Positions 22,260-33,832 of a stretch of 50,613 nucleotides of DNA are shown here, in pieces (position 1 is the first letter of the stretch; each line of letters opens with the position of its first letter). This DNA is from Nymphaea colorata (lineage: Eukaryota; Streptophyta; Magnoliopsida; Nymphaeales; Nymphaeaceae). The DNA lies in contig NW_022204637.1 in NCBI RefSeq assembly GCF_008831285.2, positions 1-50,613 on the forward strand, in the 5' to 3' direction. The notes under the pieces were generated by a model. That model was given only the letters and a program-made list of their open reading frames with translations, searched no databases and was not told the DNA's origin. The translations under genes were made by a program, and so were the position numbers.

Positions 22260-23499
22260 ATGGCAGAATTCCATGAAATTTTCCTCAATGCAGACAGCTC
22301 AGATGTAAAAGGTGCATCGATACCTGTCACAATTTTCATGCCTAACACATTTATTAGGCATAAGTTTGAAGTTCAACTATGCCAAAAAACAGCTATCTTC
22401 GTGTCGGTAACCCACAAGAAGACTTACTGCATCAATAGCAAAAGCAAAATGGCCCCAAGGTATGAATCAAATGCCTTAAATTGTGAAACATTGGAGAAAA
22501 TAAGCGTCTATCTTGGCAACCATGAGCTGGTCATTTAATGCGAGGACAAGCAAAAGCTTGGCCAAATATACTCTAAGATGAAAATGCTCCTTTCTCACAA
22601 AGGGTTTAATTAATATTTCAAGCCAATCAAACGCCTTGGGAAAGGGGCATTCGCTACTGTATACCTCATTTAGCACAAAATCACAAAATAGAGATGGGCG
22701 GCGAAGGTGTTTTCACGAGAAGGCCAAAAATTGGAATTCAAAGGACAAGAAGCCTTATAAAATTAAATAAGAACATTAAGATTCCTCTGCCACCCAACAT
22801 TATCAAATATTAAGGAGTTTACTAAACGGACAATCTCATATACTTAGTTACCGAGTATCTTTCAGGAGGCACTCTGGAATAATACATGAGAAGCAAGATC
22901 AATCTCAGTGGTGATGTGATCTCAACCATTATCACTTAGGCCTTGCATGCACTCAAATATCTTGAAGCCAATAATATCATGCATCGAGATTTGAAACCAT
23001 AAAACATCTTGCTAAGGTAATCAGATTCCAGATGGGTTTTGGCAGATTTCGGCCTCTCAGCCTTCACCAAAGAAAACCACATCTATGAGAAATGTGGAAC
23101 TATGGGTTATATGGCTCCTTAGATGCTGTCTGAAAATCTTGAAGAAAAATAGCTGTTCAAAGCTTTCAGTTCTGCATGTGACCTTTATTCGTTGGGAGTC
23201 ATAGCTTACAATCTTATTATCGGTTCTTTGCCTTTAAAGTAGAAAGTGAAGGCATGTTTGACAAGAAGATAGTATGGGATGCTTGGAAAAAGACCGAATG
23301 CTAAGAAGTTCATCCCTAAGTTATCAATTTCTTGAAAGGATTGCTATAGTCTAATCCTTCAAAAAGGTGGAACTGCTAAAAGGCGCTTTCTTCTCACTTT
23401 TTGAATAACACACAAGTGATAAACACATGGAACCAGTTCAACCAAAAGCGAATGGACTAGCGATTCGACAAGATCCTCAAGATGGCCAATATTAATTGA
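22260..23499 (+). CDS. Serine/threonine protein kinase with N-terminal PH-like region
   Basis: About 410 aa. Residues 1-115 look like a PH-type fold. The kinase domain has a glycine loop (GKGAFATVY), an AAKVF lysine, HRDLKPENILL catalytic loop, LADFGLS, GYMAPEML and an ACDLYSLGV segment, so it should be active. The tail after the domain is short. The Glu of APE is encoded by TAG at 23120-23122 and the Glu of KPEN by TAA, which fixes the meaning of TAR. Frame breaks near 22780 and 23250. Motif wording fits the CAMK/ULK-like group, but I do not assign a subfamily. Confidence 0.9.
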
Positions 23500-23569
23500 T
23501 GTTTGATACTTTGGCTTTATGTTGATGCTTGTTATTTATTGATAATAATTGCTATAACACATATCCATC

Positions 23570-24541
23570 ATGGAGAAACCAGTCAGACAATATGGAGTCA
23601 AGGAACCAACATCCTTCACATGTGTTAAATGGTCCTCACACGCTCCTAATCTCCTAGCGGTTGGCACAGCAGCCAATTTCGGTATCGTTGGTAAGGGAGG
23701 TGTCCAAGTCAAATCACTAGAAGGACCTGTCCTTAAGACTGTGGCTGTTGCTGAGGAAGTGGTAATATTTGAGTTATTCAGGAAGCGATTTTCGATGTCT
23801 CGTGGTTCGAACTTAATGACAAGTTCTTGCTCTTAGGCGCTGGTAATGGTGAAATATCGTTCTGGCAAATTGGACAAGCTAAAGCCTGGGCAATCCCTGG
23901 AAAATCAGAAGTTGTATCTGTCGAGTGCGCATATAAAAACCCACTGTTCATCGCAGGATGTCTCAACGGTATCGTTCATGTCGGTACAACATAAAATGGA
24001 AAGCTTTTGTTTACATTGCCAGCCCACGTGAAAAATTGCAACCAAGTTCAATGGCATCCAACTTCGTAGAAAGTCTTTGCCTCATGTGGAGGTGATGGCT
24101 TGCTAAAGCTGTGGGATCATACTTTGCCAAAGCCTAACATCTCAAGCCATAGAGCTCATGAGACTGAGATACTCAGCTTAGACTTCAATAAATATTAGCA
24201 ACACATCGTTACTTCGTCCACAGATAAGACCATCAGACTTTGGGATTTGAGAAATCTCACAAAACCAATCAACATCCTCGCCCACCATCGCTACCCAGCA
24301 AAGAAAGTCCGCTTTTCACCTCACCTTGGTGGCTTTTGGCTTCTTGCGGATACGACATGAATGTGCATTTCTACGATCTACGTGACGTTAAATAGCCTTT
24401 GAAGTTCAAGGGAGCCCAGCATACAGAGTTCATCCCTGGAGTTGATTTCAGCATGTATGATGAAAACTGGTGGCAACAGCCGGATGGGACGGAAGACTCT
24501 TGGTTTGGGAGTGGGACCAGATGCAGCCGATAATAAATTGA
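23570..24541 (+). CDS. PEX7: PEX7, peroxisomal PTS2 receptor (WD40)
   Basis: A seven-bladed WD40 protein of about 315 aa. The segments AHETEILSLDFNKYEQH, TIRLWDLRNLTKPI and KKVRFSPH match PEX7 closely, and the last blade ends GWDGRLLVWEW as in PEX7. PEX7 binds the N-terminal PTS2 signal of peroxisomal matrix proteins and carries them to the docking complex. A 20-nt intron lies at 23762-23781. Two missing-base breaks (near 24332 at TTTT and near 24467) must be restored for the last 70 residues. The neighbouring kinase ends 70 bp upstream. Confidence 0.92.
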
Positions 24542-24593
24542 TTATTTAGCTTATCACTGTATGAGATTATATAATACTTATATATTAACGGAT

Positions 24594-25138
24594 ATGAGCA
24601 TATACAGGTAATCACGCTTACATTTAGACTCATCCAAGATATCGAACTCGAGAGCTCACTTAGGAGGTCATATGTAGAGGCAGAAATTGTGAATGAAAGA
24701 TTGAGAAGGTCGAGAGTTGAGGCTGCTTATGAGCTTGAGAGAGCCAGGAGAGAAGCTGATATTGCTGCCGAAAATGCACTCAGAAGATCAAGAATATAGG
24801 CAGAAATCGATGCATCAAGGGTGGCAGCAGAAACAGCACTCCAAAGATCAAGAGTGGAGGCTCAGATTAGAGCAGAGCAGGCAGTAGCCGATGAAGCCAT
24901 CAGAAGATCCAAAATTGAGGCGAAAATTGAGTGTGAAAGGATCGAAAGAGAAGCAGTGCTTCGGAGATCAAGAGTGGAGGCAGTTTAAAGAGCTGGAGTC
25001 GTCTGCAACATTATCGAAAAATCAAGGCTGTAGTCCGAGCTCCAGCAATCTAGGCTGCATCATCAAAGAAACATCACCGAAATCCTTCGAAGATCACGCA
25101 TTGAAGCAGAGACTCAAAAACTTACAAGAAAATACTGA
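24594..25138 (+). CDS. Protein built of RRSRxEA helical repeats, 174 aa
   Basis: ATG 24594, 20-nt intron at 24608-24627, then one clean frame to TGA 25136-25138 (175 codons). After a short N-terminus the protein consists of imperfect helical repeats of roughly 18-28 residues, each opening with a motif of the form L/I-R/Q-R-S-R/K-V/I-E-A, seen seven times (for example LRRSRVEA, LQRSRVEA, IRRSKIEA). The rest of each repeat is Ala/Glu-rich helix. This looks like a repeat-built filament or cortical protein; it is not an alveolin or articulin by wording. No family recognised. Confidence 0.75.
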
Positions 25139-25174
25139 TCCACCATCCATCTATCATAATATGAAACATAAATA

Positions 25175-27956
25175 TCATATTTAGCTAATCTAGGCGGCTC
25201 TTTTGTAGAAGAGCATATAAGCATGCGGAGTGACTACTTTCGCCTCCTCGATTTCTTGGACATTTCCATCATCAAATTCATACCATTTTTCGCTAACGAA
25301 GTGCTTGCAGTAGGCTTTGTAGTGGCCATATTCTGCAGTTCCTGTGTGGAGGCAAACGGCATATAGATCGTAACGATAAATGGCACTGTTGTCTTCTGGT
25401 TTACGCTAAATCCAACGATCAATTTCTAGTCCTTTGACGGGATATTCGATCATCGTCTTGATCTTTCTGTAATCTGCTTTGAAGCGTTTGAGATGGATGA
25501 TGAGGATATTGTTTGTCTCTGTTATTTATTCTCTCTTTTCCACTCGCTCAGTCTTCTTACAGCTTCCGCATTTCCAGCTATCCTCCAGTACTTCTGGCTG
25601 TCTCATGAGTTCGAAACAGTCATAAATGCTATACTTTATGTTTGGATCATTAAGTTACTCATATATTTCGTTACTGCCTGCAAATAATTTTTATTTTGCT
25701 TTGAAAACTACTTGAATCAAATAGTCGAAGACGTTGGACTTTGGATTCTTGCCATTTTCCTTGGGTTTAGCCATATAAAATGTGTCGATATCGTATGATC
25801 TAAAGAAATTTTATCTGTCGTTGTTGGCAACATCCCTTTTGAAGTCAAGAACATCCATCTCCTTCTGATGCTTTTCAGTAAGATGCATCAACCTTGGGAA
25901 ACCCAATATAAGACCATTTTTTTAAAGTCGATAATCAAGAAAAGCTAAAGATTAAATTTACAGCTTCTTCTTCATCTCGTAGAAGATAAAATCACTTTTT
26001 CAGCCCTTTTTACAAGTTACTCTATGTCAATAGCTTCTAAAAGATTGATTTTATCTGATGCAAAAACTGAAATTTCTTGGAAAGTTAGATTTTATTTATT
26101 GATTTGCCCAAAGACATAATAATACTCATCCTCAGCCTTCCTCTTGACTACTTGCTTTAGATAGCTAAAGACATCCTAGACTGATTTCATGCTATGGAGA
26201 TGAATGCGATACTTTTTAGTTTATTTACTTTACCATCCGCAGAAGTAGATGTTGACAAATGTCGATGCCATTTGCGGAATGGGAAGGGTGAGTGCAAGGA
26301 ACACATCATAGGAATGGCTTAGAGTCTTACAAAAACTGCAGTTCATGGTGTTGTGGATCTTTCCTCTGAAGATATCCATGATAATCGATTTGTTTGATTC
26401 AAGAGAGTGCTTTTAGAAGTATTATTTCACCTTTTTTTGGTCTGTGGTCACCTACAACTTGCTTATCGACCGCAAGAGTCGAGAATTTATCACTTTAAGC
26501 TCTTCATGCAAGCTATTGAGAAGGCAAAGAAGAAACTCATGCGCATCTTCTTGTGTTTTCTCTAGAAACTGTGTATATTTTTATCCAAAAGATTTTTTGA
26601 ACTTCCTGGGATAAATACTCGTCTTTTTTGATTATTTATTCCAGAGGTTTTTAATTAAATCGGCAAAGGCTGCGACCACAATGCCATCTTTCTGCTCAAA
26701 ATTGACGCCTGTTAGACTATGGTTGAGAACAATAAAAGTAGAGAGCTCCTGAGTGCTGCTAAGACATTGGATGCATGAATTCAAGTAACAACTATTTCCA
26801 ATATTTTCCAATCCCTTAAGACCATTTTGTGGATCTTTAAGGTATTCTTCTGGAAGCTCTCTGAACTAAAATCTAAGAAGTTGTCTTAACCGATCCTGGG
26901 GAATATTTTTGGGTAGCTTAAGTTTATTATAGTAGAGTATTTTATAGAAGTTTGAGAACTAATATTGGGTTGGACCATCTATATAGTAAATCTACCAGCT
27001 CTCTCCAGCTTTGACCTTAAATTGGCCAATCCCGTATCTCTTCTAAATTATGGCGTATAGTTCTTCCTCCATAGTCTTGTTATGCGTGAGCTGGAGAGCC
27101 ACAGTTTACGTTTCGCATTTGATAACAAGCGGTATTAAAGGCTGAGTACGACCCATTTTCCTACGATCTTCATAGATGCCCGATACAGCAGTGCTGGCTA
27201 GCCTCTTTACAGGGCAAAACTATTTCCCTTAGTTCATAACCGAATGCAGATAATTCCAATATTTTTTGCTTATGCTTTGATACAAGGCTCCTGGAAATAC
27301 AACAGGATTCTTGTAAGCATCGACAGCTTCTTCGTAATTGTAGCTTTCAAAGATATCGTTGACGATGAAGAAATTGTTGATAGGGGATAGATAGACTTAA
27401 CTGTTGCTGGATATTGCATTATTGAAATCGTCGACCCACAGAGTCATCAGCAGATAAACGGGAAATCCTTCATACCTTCTAGCCCGTGATTACAAGCTTT
27501 TTTGCTATTTGAATACATCGTTATCCAGGACTATTTTATTCCCGAGGCGTTGCTCTACCAAAACGAGGAAGTCTTTATAATGTTTTATCTTGTTGATGTG
27601 GTAAGGCTGGACAGGCGGCCCGCTTACATTCTTATATTACTTCTAAAATAGGTCCAAGATGTCGCGCCAACTTTATAAATCCTCTAAGCCCGGCAGCATG
27701 TGTCTCTTCAATAGATATTCTGCTCTGAATCGCAGGGACTGTCTTTCGAAGAGCACTTTTGTGGAGTGTTTATAATTGATATTCTTGATGACGTTGAGGC
27801 ATTCCACAAACTATCCCTCCATAAAAATCCTTTTGCTACGATCAGCAGTTCCTATGGCGCGAATCCTTAGCCCCTCTCTCGTTGGTATTTTGCCTTCATT
27901 TATAGATAGTCGTTTTTTTCGTAGTAGATCTCATGCTCTTTGGCCTCTTTAATCAT
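25175..27956 (-). CDS. Ubiquitin-specific protease (C19 family), about 920 aa
   Basis: The Cys box GLENIGNSCYLNSCIQC lies near residue 390 and the His box (YDLYAVCLHTG, then EYGHYKAYCKHF and WYEFDD) near the C-terminus, followed by AYMLFYKR, the usual end of the catalytic domain. Such enzymes remove ubiquitin from proteins. The 380 residues before the Cys box are unrecognised; they include a long charged N-terminus starting MIKEAKEHEIYYEK. One missing base near 27830 (T run). It converges with the repeat-protein gene, 36 bp between stops. TAR codons are frequent as Glu. Confidence 0.88.
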
Positions 27957-28026
27957 CGGAAGATAGAATTATATGTGATTTATTTATGAGTTATAATTTG
28001 ATAAGAGCTCAAAAGAATGAAAACTT

Positions 28027-28826
28027 TCAAATGGAAATCGAAGAATCACTATCTAAATCTTACTCATTTCGGTTGTTTTACCGATGAGGTTGCCTTTACT
28101 GTTGGTTTGCTTTTATTATTGGTATCCTTGGCCCTTATTTTAATGCCTTCGCTTCTGTTTTCGGCTTCCTGCCTCTCTTTTTGCCTGTAGAATGGCCTGC
28201 TTGTTCCTTTGATTCGTTATATACTCTCAACGCTTAGTAATATTTCTATTTTTCCTAGTTAAACCTTTTATGGTATGGTTTCTTTTACTCTTCTGTGAGC
28301 TCCTTCCAGCATTTGGAAGCTATTTTGCTCAACTGAGTTACACTTAGGTTTGGAAATTGTTCTGCTATCTTCTATCTATGGGCATTGAAGAAAAGGAGAT
28401 AGCTTGAAGGAGGTGGACGGGGTGGCTATGCAGTGACTTTCTCAATTATTTTGGTGTGAACTTTGACTTCATTCTAATTCTATGATTAAACTTTTTTCTC
28501 TTTTATCTTTTTCTTACTTATCGGCTCTTCCTTCTCTTCCTTTTCTTTTACTTCAGTTTCTTCCTGCATAGTTTCTGTTTCATGATTAAGATGGCTTTGA
28601 TTGACGGTTGGCATCATCTTCTGTTTGCATTCCTTTTCGAACTGATGAAAGAGAGTATTGATGCTATACTCTGGACTAATCTGAAGAGAATCTTTATTGA
28701 GCATTGCCTGAAGGTATATGGAGTTGATTTCACTGAACATTTGTGACATTTTGCTCAAGACTGATGCAAGCTAAATAAAAGATTTCTTACAAAGATGACT
28801 CCGTTGGCATTTTTATTCTCGGACAT
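28027..28826 (-). CDS. HMG-box DNA-binding protein with AT-hook, 259 aa
   Basis: One clean spliced frame of 260 codons with a 20-nt intron at 28771-28790. The central HMG box runs from PPRPPPSSYLLFFNAHREK through KIASKCWKELTEEEKKPYHKR to a YYEALRVYNE helix, followed by KKRGRKPK, an AT-hook-like motif. Both bind DNA and bend or anchor chromatin. The N-terminal 110 residues are helical and acidic; the last 15 residues are acidic and Ser-rich. It is a chromatin architectural protein or transcription factor acting in the nucleus. Confidence 0.88.
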
Positions 28827-28956
28827 TTTACTAGGATGTATCTCCTGAACTCATTTTCAAATAAAGTTAAACTGATCGATAAAACTAGGCAATTATGATA
28901 ATTAAATTCCATTTTTTAAATCGTTTATTTATTTTCTTTATTTTATTGCTCAAAAA

Positions 28957-29439
28957 TCAATCGACATATTTTATTTTCCAAACCTGGTTCTCCTGTCCGT
29001 GCAATTGCCACTGAATAAGAGGTGCCTCGTTTTTGCTCTTTCCTTCGAAGATATCAATGGCCTTGTTACAGAAGGTAAAGATGTAATACTCCTTTGAGTT
29101 TAAAGAAACTTCTTCAATTTTGAACTTTTGGCTCTGTTGGTTGTTGTTTGCCTACTAGACGATGATAGCCCCATTTGCGTCGTTGTGGCCATTGACGGTA
29201 AGCACCTTTTTGGAGAGTTGGGACTGTATGAAGAAGTAACCATTTTCTGCACATGGAACAAGTGCAAAGTGTTGGTTTTGGGCTCTATGATATTCATAAA
29301 GGATTGCATTTCCTAGGTTTTTGGGGTTCTGGCTGATGTCAATGACCTTTCCGGGGGCCAGCTTTGACTCAAAGTAGATGTAGCTAAGGGCAGGAGTGGA
29401 AGGGATCATAATTAATATAAATATAAATAAGTTAATCAT
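28957..29439 (-). CDS. Secreted ricin-B-type (beta-trefoil) lectin domain protein, 160 aa
   Basis: ATG 29439 begins a signal peptide (MINLFIFILIMIPSTPALS). The mature protein has three trefoil-like repeats with QxW-type elements (NQHFALVP, SQKFKIEE, NQVWKIKY) and the KVLTVNG and KAIDIFEG strands typical of ricin-B-like carbohydrate-binding domains. There is no catalytic chain attached, so it is a stand-alone carbohydrate-binding protein. The stop of the next gene upstream (SEC11) is only 13 bp before the start; an in-frame upstream extension would overlap that gene, so I use 29439. Confidence 0.82.
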
Positions 29440-29452
29440 CCCATTTATCGAA

Positions 29453-30061
29453 TCATTGGGGGTCTTTCGCAATCAGTACGAAAAATCCCATAAGGCCGAG
29501 GACTGTGAACTTGAACCATGCGTAGTCGTTGAGCCAAATAGTGAACATACCCATGTAGGGAAGATAAGCCCTCATTTTTCCCATCAAATCTTTTTGGTGG
29601 AGCCATTTCATACTCTTGGGGTAAAGGCCACGATCGTCAACGCTGTTGTTGTCTCCCTTAGTCAGAATGTAGAGGTCGCCTCCCTACCTGTCTTTAGTGA
29701 AAATTTACTTCTCCTGGACGGTGACCACTCTGTGGACAATGGGGATCTCTTGTCCCATCAATTTGTAGACAACCACGTCAGCGGGGATCAAAGGCTCGTT
29801 CCAGTGTGTCCTGCGTAGTTAGTTAAGTTACACGAAGAGGATGTCACCGCGATAGTATCCGGGTTCCATGCTGCCGGTGAGTACCACCACGACTGGGCAT
29901 TCGGTATTCAAACCCACACAGAGGGTCTTCCAGAGCGCCAAAGCAGAGCCGACGATGATGATGAGGGCGAAGACTTGCTCCATGAGCTTCGTGAGGACTT
30001 GATGTACTTTGGTTGGCTTCAGCTTGCGTAGTTCGTCCACGTTCGACTTTATAATTTACAT
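29453..30061 (-). CDS. SEC11: SEC11, signal peptidase complex catalytic subunit, 188 aa
   Basis: N-terminal membrane helix (VFALIIIVGSALALW), then TGSMEPGYYRGD with the catalytic Ser, IPIVHRV with the catalytic His, and TKGDNNSVDDRGLY with the conserved Asp residues; the C-terminal helix is near residue 175. Signal peptidase cleaves signal peptides in the ER. Two 21-nt introns at 29688-29708 and 29811-29831; removing them gives the exact spacing seen in other SEC11 proteins and 189 codons. Start at ATG 30061 (MEIIKSNVDELRKLK). SPCS1 of the same complex is encoded 4.6 kb away. Confidence 0.96.
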
Positions 30062-30190
30062 GATATTATTATAAATGAGGTGAAGGGAGGAAGCATGAGA
30101 GGAATGAAAGCGCAGTGATATATAGACTTAGGAAAAAGGTAATTTAAAAAGTATAATTTTTAAAAAATATCGTTAAGCATCGAGATAGAG

Positions 30191-30810
30191 ATGAAGAAGA
30201 AACCAGAATTACCTACTACTTTTGAACTGGAAAACTTGATCAACAACCTCAAACTTGCCAAACCTGAACCTTCTCTTAAGCATACATAAATCGACATAAA
30301 GGATAACTTTGTGACAATTGCCAGACCATGCAAATAAGTGAGTGAGGTTCAATCGCAGTTTCAATCCGTTATTGAAGATGACTATTCCAACTATAAGTGC
30401 TTTGAACAACTTGAAAAAGAATACTTGGAGGAATGCGAACTGAGGAAGACTCGAGAATAGCATTTTGAAAATAAAGTCATACTCAAATCCCCATATACCG
30501 GCTTTCAGAAGAACAACCTCCCTCCTGCAGTCCCTTCCAGTGCGAAATGACTGAAAAACCAAAAGCTAGCAAGAGCTTTTTGCAGTCCACCCTCAGTACC
30601 AGTAGTAAACAGCGATATGGCCACTCCAAAGACCTTAATGTGAGAAGACAGCTTTTCAAAGATAACAAAGAAAACGTCTCCAAAACGTCCAATATGTTGG
30701 TTTCCAAGCCAAGCCGATCCTAACTAGAGAAAGTTGAAGCCAAGCCTTAGATAAAAAGCAGGCAATTACATAAATTTTCAAACTTCCAACAGTTCCTAAA
30801 GAAAAAATGA
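30191..30810 (+). CDS. Unrecognised Lys/Ser-rich protein, about 206 aa
   Basis: ATG 30191 (MKKKPELPTTFELENL) to TGA 30808-30810 with one frame change near 30548. The N-terminal part is charged and helical, the C-terminal part Ser/Lys-rich and disordered, with a KEN sequence (DNKENVSK) that could act as a degradation signal. No domain recognised. It ends 32 bp from the convergent TBC gene. Confidence 0.6.
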
Positions 30811-30842
30811 TTGATATTTATGCATGGTATGTACATCGTTTA

Positions 30843-33694
30843 TCATTTGTCAAGCTTATATTCTTGTATGAATTTGTTGAGGAGCTCTTCAGACACTGGA
30901 TATCTCTCAATTCCCACCTTTGGGTCTTCAATCGAGGCGTATTTGGTCCTGAACTTCTCCTCATCCGCCAAGAACATGTCCGATCTGCCCAACTCGCCCA
31001 AGAAATGCAGTGCCCTGTCGTATGTAAGCTCCACGAGATCCTCCTAAATAGACAATATGTTACCTTGAAGAGGGAGAAGACCCAGAGGACGAAGCGGAAG
31101 AACTCAGGCCACCCCCAAATGATGAAGCGTTCCCAAAGGAAGTCGATGAGGAAGCTGCTGAGAGTATACTGGTAAGAAGAAGCAAAGAGAGTGATGATCC
31201 ACGAAACAATGTAGCACTCTGGAGATATGCATTGACGCTTGAAATGTTCGCTGATCTCTGGGTGGAACACTGCCAGAAGTCGTTAGAATTGGTACATCTT
31301 CACCTTCAGCACTTCGAACTCATTGATGAATATCTCCTTGAACCGCACCTCCATAAGGTATTCGAAAATCCTGTATGTATACTATTCGTTCATGGTCTTG
31401 ATGTAAAGATAACCGGCTAGGTAGTTCATGCCTATGTGAAAAAAGAGATACCTTGGCAGTATGAGATGTCTGGGTGGAAATGGGCATAGATGCGGAGCAG
31501 GGAGTGGAGAATAGTGGGATTCAAAGATTCACCATGAAGATGGAGAGAACGGTTGACGTCTAGAGTGATGATTTATTCGACTGCAGAAGGAACGCTTTGT
31601 TCGGCCACTTCCTGCTTCATTTGTATATATTCTAGCCTATGGTCCACAGGAATAAGACGGATCCACTTCGTCATAGTTGGCATTCTGAGCCTTCCCAGTA
31701 TTTCTAGGTGGATGTTTCTCAGCTCTTTGCAGATAGAACGATAGCAAAGCTGGTCTCGATCAAGGAAGCCATGCTGCGCCACAATCTTGATGGCATACTC
31801 ACCCATCCTTCTATTTTATACTGCCTTCTTGAGAAGCTACTCTTTCTTTTCTTTAATTTCCTTGCGATAGAAGAGAGACTGGCGCTCCTCAACGTCTTTC
31901 CGGTTGAGAATGATGGCCTTGAGATACTAGTAAGAGCTTTGATGGCTGCTGCCGATAGTTTCCTTGATGAATGGTAGCACAATTTCGTTGGGGACTGAGA
32001 AATTCGCAATGATCTTGATGAGTTCCTCAAGACAATTGAACACTTCGTCTTCGGAAAGGATTGGATTCTTGCGAGTAAAAGCAGCGAGGAAGCCTTTGGC
32101 GATATTAAAGGTTCCCTTAGTTTCTGTGCTGTTCTTTTTCTTAATAGCTTTTCTCTTCTCAATATATGCAAGTATCTTCGCCAGCAGCTTAGCGTCTCTA
32201 AACTTATGTGTAGTCTTAGCGAACTTAAGACACAGTAATTAGATGGGCTGATTGGCTCCCTGTCTTGCAGTCTGCGTCTTTTTGAGCAGTATGCGTTGTG
32301 AGACTATCATCATTTTGTATATAAACTCAATGCCTATTTCCGATTGCTGGTCGGCGTTGTTGGTGATGACAGTGAATGCATTGAGAATGTATAGGAAGTG
32401 GTCCTCGTTGACCTTACAGTAGAAAGAAGTCATATCGGTGATGCGTTGATAGAGTAATTCCACAAAGTAAAAGGAATGAAGTGGCTATGATATGATTTTC
32501 TCCTTTATTTGATCCATCTACAGTATCTCCTTTTCGCTCTTTTCGGCACTGCTTGCCGATTTTGATTTGCTCATAGGCTTTTCACCCATGTCGTCGAGGA
32601 GGGATAGAGGCTCATTGAACTTTTTGCTGCTTTGGCGAACCAGGGAGCGACAAGATCTGATATGAGTTTCTTTTCGCGCTATTTGAGCTTGCTGAAATAC
32701 TCAGTAAGGTGCACTTCCTCTTCTGCTTTCTTCTTCTTGCTCTTTATGGTTTCGTCATAGCTCTCAAATTACTCCTTGAAGTCATTATTGACGACCTTGT
32801 CCAGCAAAAATTTGAGTTTTTTCAAACCAATATCTTCATTTTTGGAGTTATCTACTCTTCCGGCCTCTTCGATTTTCCTCAATACCTCTCCATCGTAAGC
32901 GTTGTTGAATTATTCTAAAGTCTTGATAGAGTTCATCACCGTTTTGCGGAAGAAGGTTACCTTTGTGTTTTCGTTATATGTTATTGACTGGTAGTAGAGT
33001 GAAAAATCTTTTCGAAGTGTTTACCTGGATCAGAAAGACAAATACCACTAATTGTTGAGCTTCTCCACTGAGGCAAGATAGAACTTTTCCGAAGTTGAGA
33101 TGTTTTCAGTTAACTTCTTAGTGTTATTATTGAACCTAAATAGCAAAGGATTTACTTTTCGAGCTCGTTTTTGTTGCCATTTTATATCTTTTCCATGACT
33201 TTCTTCTGAATCTCCTTGTGCTTTTCGAACTTTTCGTAGGCCTGGTTAAAGTTATCCTTAAGTTTGGTGTGCTCAAGAGAGAGACTAACTATGGATTATA
33301 TTCTCTCATTGATCTTCCGCTTTATCTCTTCGTAGATGTTCTCGTAGTTCTCGTTGAAGGTCTTCAGGGGTCCAGTACTTCAGATTTGAAACGAAGAGAG
33401 ACCTTGCGTGAGCAGTCAGCGAGACGCAGCAGGGAGTTGCTGAGCATCTGGCAATACTGATTCATCAATTATTCCTGATTGGCTATATGGTGGGACGCTT
33501 ACCCGAAGAGAGGACGTCTTCGTTGATGGAGTTGGCGAGGGTGGCCAGTTTTGTGGCGTGTTTGGAGAAGATGCGGTAGAGGTCGGTGTAGGTCTTGTAC
33601 TGAGCCTTCATCTTTTCTTCGCTGGTCTGCATGCTGCCTCAAGCAGTCCCGAGATGTTCCTTAGCTACTCGATGCACTCGCCCGATGTTGACAT
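30843..33694 (-). CDS. F-BAR/BAR-like domain plus TBC Rab-GAP domain, about 910 aa
   Basis: The N-terminal 330 residues are long amphipathic helices (KYTDLYRIFSKHATKLATL-like, YENIYEEIKRKINERIE) with the wording of an F-BAR/BAR membrane-binding domain. A linker follows (SKSKSASSAEKSEKEI). The C-terminal 330 residues are a TBC domain with both catalytic fingers, ITLDVNRS (Arg finger) and YCQGMNYLAG (Gln finger), and a SWIITLFASSY segment. TBC proteins stimulate GTP hydrolysis by Rab proteins. Introns at 31044-31063, 31432-31451, 33025-33045, 33136-33155 and 33483-33502, all 20-21 nt. Frame breaks near 32660, 33370 and 33630. About 1.6 kb is otherwise unbroken. Confidence 0.85.
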
Positions 33695-33832
33695 CCACGG
33701 AGCTTTATATCAATAACTATATTACAGCAATCATCCGCCTAATTTACCATTCCCCCATCGGATCACCTGATCAAAGGATTAATTCCCATCAAAGAACGAA
33801 TCATCATTTTATATTATTATTTTATCGTGCAG

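Noticed and set aside
24660-25110. Repeated motif at DNA level, considered as a CRISPR array or satellite.
   Set aside because: The repeats vary in length and sequence and follow codon boundaries; they are protein repeats within one open frame.
28957-29439. Ricin-B-type fold considered as part of a two-chain toxin.
   Set aside because: Only the carbohydrate-binding domain with a signal peptide is present; no enzymatic chain is encoded here.
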